64,000 nt of DNA from Epiperipatus broadwayi (Eukaryota > Onychophora > Udeonychophora > Euonychophora > Peripatidae): assembly GCA_028023455.1 (NCBI GenBank), contig JAQFVV010006342.1, positions 1,203,001 to 1,267,000 of the forward strand, read 5' to 3'. Within the stretch, counting starts at the first letter, position 1; the number at the start of each line of letters is the position of its first letter. Below the pieces are notes generated by a model that searched no databases, was not told the origin of the DNA, and saw only the letters and a program-made list of their open reading frames with translations. Made by a program: the position numbers and the translations under genes. Below, piece after piece: positions 57,955-64,000 of the stretch.

Positions 57955-60690
57955 GACATTCATCATCATCATCAAACATTATCAATCCACTGCAGGATGA
58001 ATGTCTCTCCAAGTTCAATCCATTTCTCTGATCTCTAGCATCTCTTCCCCACATCACTCCTGCACACTTTCTTATTTCATCCATCCATCTCACATATGGT
58101 CTCTTTCTGGGTCTTTTACAATCTCTTGGAATCCAGTTTAAGATTTTTCTATTATAATCACTTCTAGCAATATATCCAGCCCAACTCCACTTCAGTCTTT
58201 TAATTTTTTCAGTGAGATCTGTAACACCTGTTTGTTCTCTTATCCATACACCGTATTTTCAATCTCTTCTTGTTACTCCCAACATGCATCTCTCCATATT
58301 TCTTTGAGTGGTCTGAAGTCTCTGTATTGCTCATTTATTAAGCATCCAAATATCAGATTCTTAAGTAAGAACTGGTAAAACACATTTTTTAAAACCTTCC
58401 TTTTCAAACACAAAGACATATTTCCTTTTAGTATCAAGTTATTTCTATCAAAAGCACTCCAACCAAGTTTAATTCTATGATTAATTTTATCTATTATGTT
58501 TCCATCTGTATTAATAATCTGACCAAGGAATTGTAACTGTTAACTTCTTCTAAGTCATCATAATCAATCTTTATTTTTATATTTTGAGAAAATCCATTAA
58601 ACATTACTTTAATCTTTTTAACATTTATCTTTAGTCCTATTTTCCTACTTTTATCTGATAACTCTTGCAAAATTTCCTGCAACTCTAAAGTATTATTTTT
58701 AAAAACAACTACATCATCTGCAAAATCTAAATGACATAAATAATCTCCAATTACTTTCACTCCTTTAGCTTCCCATTTTAATCCACAAAATTCTTCTTGC
58801 AGCACTGCTGTAAAAAGTTTTAGGGATATGGAGTCACTCTGTCTTATATCTTTCTTAATGTCGACTTTCCTATTATCATTATGTAATCTAATTGTTGCTG
58901 TTGCATTTTTATAAATATTCTTTAACATGTGACAATATCCTGGATCTATACCTTGATGATCCAATGCTTTAATCACTGAAGAAATGTTTATAGAATGAAA
59001 TGTTTTTCATAATCTACATATCCAAAGCATAATGGCAACTCATATTCATGTGTTCTTTCTATAACTTTTCTCAATATATGGGTATGGTCTACTGTTTCTA
59101 AACCCACTTTTAAATCCAGCTTGTTCTCTTAGTTGGTGGAAATCCAATGTTCTCTGTAGATGAGTAGTAATTATCTTGGTAAAAATTTTATATAAAACTG
59201 ATAAAAGGCTGATAGGTCTGTAATTTCTAATATCTTATTTATCACCTTTTTAAAATATTAATATTAATACTGCATTCTTCCAATCATCTGATAACTTTGC
59301 TAAAAAAATTTTTATTTCTTCACCTGCTTCTTTTAATACATCAATTATAATTCCATCATTACCTGGATCGTTTTCTTTCTTCAAAAATTTAATTGCATAT
59401 CCCACTTCTTAATTAAAATTCTGGGCAATTCAGAAGATATAATATATATAGGAGGTATTTCTTCTTTATTACTATATAATTCTTGATAAAAGTTTTCTAC
59501 CCATTTCATGATATCATCTCTCTTTTTAGTAATAATTCCATCTTTTTTTCTTATTGCAGATATAAATTTCTTACCAATATGAAAATGTTGTTTTACAGTC
59601 TTAAGACTTTTATTCTCTTCTACAGCTTTTTTTTGCTAGTTCACAGTTATACTTTCTTATATCATTTTCAACTTTTTTCTGCATCATTTTACAAAATTTA
59701 ACATATTCAATCTTTTTTAATGCATCATTTTTGTATATCTTCATATTCCTTTTTTTCTTCATAAATTCTCTAGTCTTGCTGCTTTTTTCTACCAGCTATT
59801 TTTGTTGCAGTTTTTAAAATTGTATCCGTTATTTTCATATTAATTTTATTCAAATATGAATCATGTTCAAAGTCTGGTAATACTTGAAACCGATTTGTAA
59901 GTTCTAATTTGAATTCATTAGAATGTTTCTGGAGATTAGGAATATCAACTGTAAATATTGTTTTTCTTAATAATTTTTGTCTCTTTAGTTACTAATCGAT
60001 GATTACTTCCTGTTAGTCAAAATATAATCTACTTCTGCTGTACTCCATTTGGATGCTTCCATGTCCATTTTCTTTTTACATTTTTCTCAAAAAAAGAATT
60101 CATAATATAAAGTTTTTCTTCTTCTTCAAACTCCACAAATCTATGTCCTCTCTCATTTTTATTACCATAACTAAAATTACCTACAGCACTTTCATCTTTC
60201 ATTTGTTTACCATTCTAGCATTAAAGTCTACTATAATAATTTTAAAATGTTGTTTACTCTGATCCAAAGTCTTTTGTACATCCATATAAAAATCTTCTAC
60301 TATTTCATCACTATGAGAACTTGTTGGGGCTTAAACCTGAATTATCTGCATTTGGTATCTGCTATTAAGTTGTATAACTAATCTTGCCACTTTGTCCAAT
60401 ATACTATCAATCTCAACAATGTTATTCTTTTACTTTTTATTTATAATGAATCCTACTCCACTTATATTTTCAATATTTGTGCCTTTATAATAGAGTACAT
60501 GTCCACTTTTTAAATCACTTGTTTCTTTAACTTTTTTTCTAACTTCACAAAGTCCAATAACATCCCATTTAATATAAAACAGTTCTTTTTCTAATTCTTG
60601 CAATCTTCCTTCACTTGAAAGTGATCTGCAATTGTAAGTACCTAAATAAAAAGTTGTCATCGAATGGCAGCCTGGGTCCACAATCAGGGA
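57955..60690 (-). pseudogene. RTE-type LINE, full-length span but heavily decayed
   Basis: Minus strand, 5' end near 60690. The endonuclease start (60681-60430) reads TYNCRSLSSEGRLQELEKEL, WDVIGLCEVR and GVGFIINKK, as in the craniofacial-development-protein-2-like / RTE endonuclease. Reverse transcriptase (58976-58494): LDHQGIDPGYCHMLKNIY, IRQSDSISLKLFTAVLQ and CHLDFADDVVVF with the FADD catalytic motif. The C-terminus (about 58200-57990) reads WIPRDCKRPRKRPYVRWMDE, a conserved RTE tail segment. The element ends in a TGATGATGATGA-type short repeat (complement at 57961-57973), typical of RTE 3' ends. Between these blocks there are many stops and frameshifts, so it is inactive. Confidence 0.85.
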
Positions 60691-61006
60691 TTCTTAGCAC
60701 CTTCTGCCTTTGGTCACCAATTGCTGCCTTTGTTGGTGACTTTACAGCCTCCTGGGAATAAGAGCCATGATTTACTTTTGTCTGTCATGATTGTATATAT
60801 TTATTGGTTGACATTATATATACATACATACATACACATATTTTATATAATAGCAGCTAAAGCTCACATAAACCATAGAATCTACAATCTGTTGACAACA
60901 AAATGTTTATAGGTAAAATATTATAGATTCCATAGTTTATGTAATTTTTATCTGTTATCATGAGACTTACATTTATATATTATCTAGTTATTGTCAATTT
61001 ATTGTT

Positions 61007-61038
<32 letters not shown>

Positions 61039-62263
61039 TTATTATATATATATATATATATATATAATACACACATATGTAGATACATTTAATATGTGGA
61101 ATTAATTATCCATTTATAATTACTTAATTAAAAAACTCTTTATCTCAAAGAGTAGCTAATGGAAGCTACTGTTGTAGCCAAAGTGCTTTCTAATTAACTA
61201 CTTATAAACGGATACTCTACACAAATATTTCCATTTAAAATATCCATTAAAATATTATATATATTATTAATCAATGTCTGTATTCCAATTATAATAAAAT
61301 ATATATAATTATTCAAAACAATACAATAATTAATACAGTAAATATATATATTTGTTTTTAAAATATTTTTTACTGTATTAATTATTGTATTGTTTTGAAT
61401 AATTGTATATATACAGTTTTCTTTAGATAAAATATTTATGAGATTATTAGTCAGCCAATACTTTAAACTAGGATGCCACCTATTATTGGTTCCTTAGAAG
61501 AATATCCACTTTTATTTGGTTAAATTAAGAGATATCATGTATGTGAAACGACCTAACCATTTCCTTTTCCAGATATATTCAGAGATAACTCAAGCAAATC
61601 AGAGTTCACATAAAATGATATTATATATATATATATTAATAAATCAGCACTTAACAAAGATCTATATAAAATAATTAATAAACACACAATAATAAAAATA
61701 TCAATAATAACTCACAAAATGTAATTATTTAGATGAAAGTACAAACAATAATTTATTTTATTACATCAAATAAATAATTCTGATTAAATTATAATCCTCT
61801 CATTTTTAATAATGACATATTGAATTCTTTATGCATCAAACATACAATTTTCACAATAATTTAATAATATATTATTAAAAAGAAATATTAAATGCCCATA
61901 AAGCTAACATATTACAAAAAATAGTAAAGTCAATAAAATGTAATAATTATCAAAAAAATAAGAATAAAAAAAGGAATCTTAATATTTTTAAAAATTATTA
62001 ATTTTAAATATATTCATAAATTGGATATGTTTGTAAGTTAGTTTTAAAATTAGATTATTTTTAATGTTCTAAAATTAATCTACATCTTCTTATGAAAAAA
62101 TAATGGGTGCCAATATAGTATGCATTTGATACCATTTTGAATTTTATAACTTACCCAAAATCCCAGATGACACATTCAAGTGATAAATGACATCCATAAT
62201 AATATTTTTTTAAAAATAAAAACAGGAGTTTTTCACATAATCTGCAAAATCTATGACCTAGAT
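60691..62263. other. A+T-rich DNA with hairpins and (TA)n tracts
   Basis: A perfect-looking hairpin with 42-nt arms (61301-61342 and 61369-61410; around AATACAATAATTAATACAGT). A shorter inverted pair at about 60864-60890 and 60925-60945 (CATAAACCATAGAATCTACA type). (TA)n tracts at about 61009-61038 and 61046-61066. No gene seen. Confidence 0.6.
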
Positions 62264-62809
62264 CAGTATTGGTGAACCTATGAACCTGTGGGTCAGACAC
62301 TGACCCATGCAGGTTTTTTAAATGACCCACACATTGATTTTTATAAACTTACTTTTTATATTATAAAAGAGAGAACAGACAATCAAAAATATTAAAAAAT
62401 AAAGTATATATATCTAATGTTGAATTTATAAAAAAATATTTCCAAGTGGACATTGGCTTGCTGATTTTCTATCATATCACTGCACCTGTGTATGATGTAC
62501 ATGGTCATAAAACATCATGTTTCATCCTTTTGTCATGAAGCATGTATAACTCATGACAGTTAGTCATAAACTTGATATGCATTCATATTCATTGCATCGT
62601 AGAATGGAGAGATGTTTGGGGATGTAATAGTGCTGAACTAAATGGCAGCCTGGTCGCACACATCTAGAAGTGTTTAATAATTCAACATTATTATTATTTT
62701 TTTATTATTAAAGTTTCTTATCTACATATGTATGTATATCAAGTAGATTAAGAAGAAATTTCTTCTCAAATTATTATATTCTAAATATAAATATTTTTAG
62801 TTGTAGCCC

Positions 62810-64000
62810 TGTACTATGTTGGCAGTTAAAAAAATAAAAACAAATGATACAAGTTCCAGACCATATCAAACAATGTTTTGATAAATATGGTGTGATTGAA
62901 AAGAATAAAATGACTGTGTATGTAATTTGTAAGAAAAAAATCACTTCATGTACATACAATGTAAAAAGACATTTTGAAAAGTTACATTCTAATCTCAGCC
63001 TTTCAACAGATGAAGAAAGAAGAACATATTTTTTACAAAAGAAAAAAGGGGAATCCTTCACAAACAAGTGTTTTAAAAACGTTTTTGATTCCAAAAAATA
63101 ACATTACAGCTGGTAGTTTTCAAGTTACCATTGCATTGCTCACCATGGGAAACCTCTTTCAGAAGGAGAGTTTGTAAAACAAGCATTTTTAGAATGTAGT
63201 GCTACTTTGTTTGCAGATTTTAAAGAAAAAGACTATAAATGAGTCCCTAATAAGTCGCAATACAGTTGAAGATCGAGTAATAGAATTAGAAAGAAATATT
63301 TGTTTGTAAATACATAACAATTTATCCAAACTCCTTCAAACACTTTTTAACAAAACTCTTTATTTGTACATATACATACACCTCTGTTTTAACTGACCTG
63401 CAGTCTTCTTCAGAGCTATGATATAATGAACAAAATAAAATAAAAAATATAACTATATAATATGTATAATATATATTTGAAATTATGGCTATGTATTTAT
63501 ATTATTCAAATATTGTAGCTCTGATGAAGACTGCTGGACAGTTGAAACTGCAAGGATAATAAAGAAGTTTTTAAGAAAAATTGTTTGCATTAAAGTGTAT
63601 ATGAAAGAAGTGTTATAAACAATATATTCTATGTGCAAAGCAAGGTTTAAAAACAGTTTCTAAAGTAATGCTAGTTGTAATAAAAGTCATCAACTTTATA
63701 AACACAAGAGGTCTTAATAAATGACAATTTGCACAATTATTAAATGAAATTGAGTGCCAGTATGCAGGGACTTTGACATACAACAGTGTTTGATGGCTCA
63801 GTTGTGGTCATGTTCTTGATCAGTTTGTCATTTTATTAGAAGAAATTAAGCTGTTTTTGAATGTAAAAAACAATAGTTTTGATGAATTTTCAAATATAGA
63901 TTGGTTAAATGATGTAATGTTTTTATGCATTCAGCATTTTAATGAACTAAATAAAAAACTTCAAGGAAATGGACAAATTGTTTTAATGATGTTTGAAAAT
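62810..64000 (+). pseudogene. hAT-family transposase, GTF2IRD2/ZBED-like, interrupted and partial
   Basis: A BED-finger-like start (62844-63101): VYVICKKKITSCTYNVKRHFEKLH keeps the C..C...H....H layout, although the first Cys is Tyr. A frameshift follows, then AHHGKPLSEGEFVKQAF and FADFKEKDYK, then SRNTVEDRVIELERNI (about 63245-63298), matching the start of the GTF2IRD2/EPM2AIP1-type hAT core. A foldback insertion breaks the gene. It resumes with VVIKVINFINTRGLN (about 63680), a WLS segment (about 63795), FVILLEEIKLFL (about 63825), DWLNDVMFLCIQHFNELNKKLQGNGQI (split about 63900-63980; shown only as a landmark) and runs off the window. The catalytic Asp region before the second block is lost. 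Stops and shifts make it inactive here. Confidence 0.8.
63307..63580. mobile_element. Foldback inserted in the hAT transposase
   Basis: Flanked by TTGTTTG at 63300-63306 and 63581-63587, a plausible 7-bp target duplication. The left arm (about 63325-63420) is the imperfect complement of the right arm (63515-63577). Each arm has CTGANGA...AAAC (forward 63521-63548; complement 63386-63413), followed outward by AATAAAGA, a poly(A)-signal-like word. The A+T-rich centre is unique. The layout matches the 6.0-6.5 kb foldback: two motif-bearing ends pointing outward. Confidence 0.6.

Larger units (their letters stand above)
62264..64000 (+). mobile_element. hAT-type element, left end to beyond the window
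   Basis: Begins CAGTATTGGTGAACCTATGA, which fits the CAG-rich ...TGG..AACC ends of hAT elements of the ZBED/GTF2IRD2 group, followed by a small palindrome (TGGGTCAGACACTGACCCA). The transposase remnant lies downstream in the same orientation. The right end is outside the window, so the 8-bp duplication (candidate ACCTAGAT, 62256-62263) cannot be checked. Confidence 0.55.

Noticed and set aside
1-64000. CRISPR-like arrays or bacterial operons
   Set aside because: Short tandem repeats here have no spacer structure, and all recognisable proteins are eukaryotic transposable element proteins.

Overview
This is a strongly A+T-rich eukaryotic window (about three quarters A+T by eye) made almost wholly of transposable elements in various states of decay. 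The set of families points to an invertebrate animal: Merlin, mariner and hAT DNA transposons, a Penelope-like element with a GIY-YIG endonuclease, RTE-like and L1/Tx1-like LINEs, a CCHC-tailed LINE fragment, tRNA-derived SINEs and a very large Ty3/gypsy element. The species cannot be named from this. No host protein-coding gene is recognised. The best candidate for host transcript sequence is a less A+T-rich patch at 52.2-52.9 kb that ends in a poly(A) signal.

Layout. 0-1.44 kb: Merlin element with terminal inverted repeats and a broken transposase (minus strand). 1.9-2.5 kb: degenerate tandem repeat. 3.3-4.1 kb: Penelope-like remnant (plus). 4.5-5.6 kb: SINEs, one nested in another's target duplication. 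6.0-6.5 kb: near-perfect 513-bp foldback. 6.52-22.22 kb: a Ty3/gypsy retrotransposon on the minus strand, 15.7 kb with two 4.33-kb LTRs that differ at only about 20 positions. It has a 783-residue coiled-coil Gag and a 1091-residue Pol in the -1 frame. 22.2-32.9 kb: A+T-rich DNA with microsatellites, two foldback elements and a 3-copy tandem repeat. 32.95-34.64 kb: mariner remnant followed by a 5'-truncated LINE with a 9-bp target duplication. 35.9-36.7 kb: 420-bp tandem duplication. 39.9-40.8 kb: element with ~33-bp inverted termini. 42.8 kb: 51-bp x 4 minisatellite. 44.0-48.0 kb: a family of long foldbacks with tRNA-like outer ends, among GATA-type repeats. 54.35-57.58 kb: a nearly intact LINE (minus) with one in-frame stop. 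57.95-60.69 kb: decayed RTE-type LINE (minus). 62.26 kb to the window end: hAT-type element with a GTF2IRD2-like transposase pseudogene, itself interrupted by a foldback.

The retroelement is the only complete coding unit. Transcription would start at a TATA/CCAAT promoter inside the 5' LTR, run through about 3.3 kb of R-U5 and the primer site, and yield Gag, then Gag-Pol by a -1 shift at the Gag stop. One RNase H catalytic Asp is Asn in this copy. The most interesting non-coding pattern is that three unrelated foldback types each carry, in both arms, a CTGANGA-hairpin-GAAA motif resembling the hammerhead ribozyme core, which is known from Penelope-like elements. No stem III or cleavage site could be closed by eye, so this remains a hypothesis.
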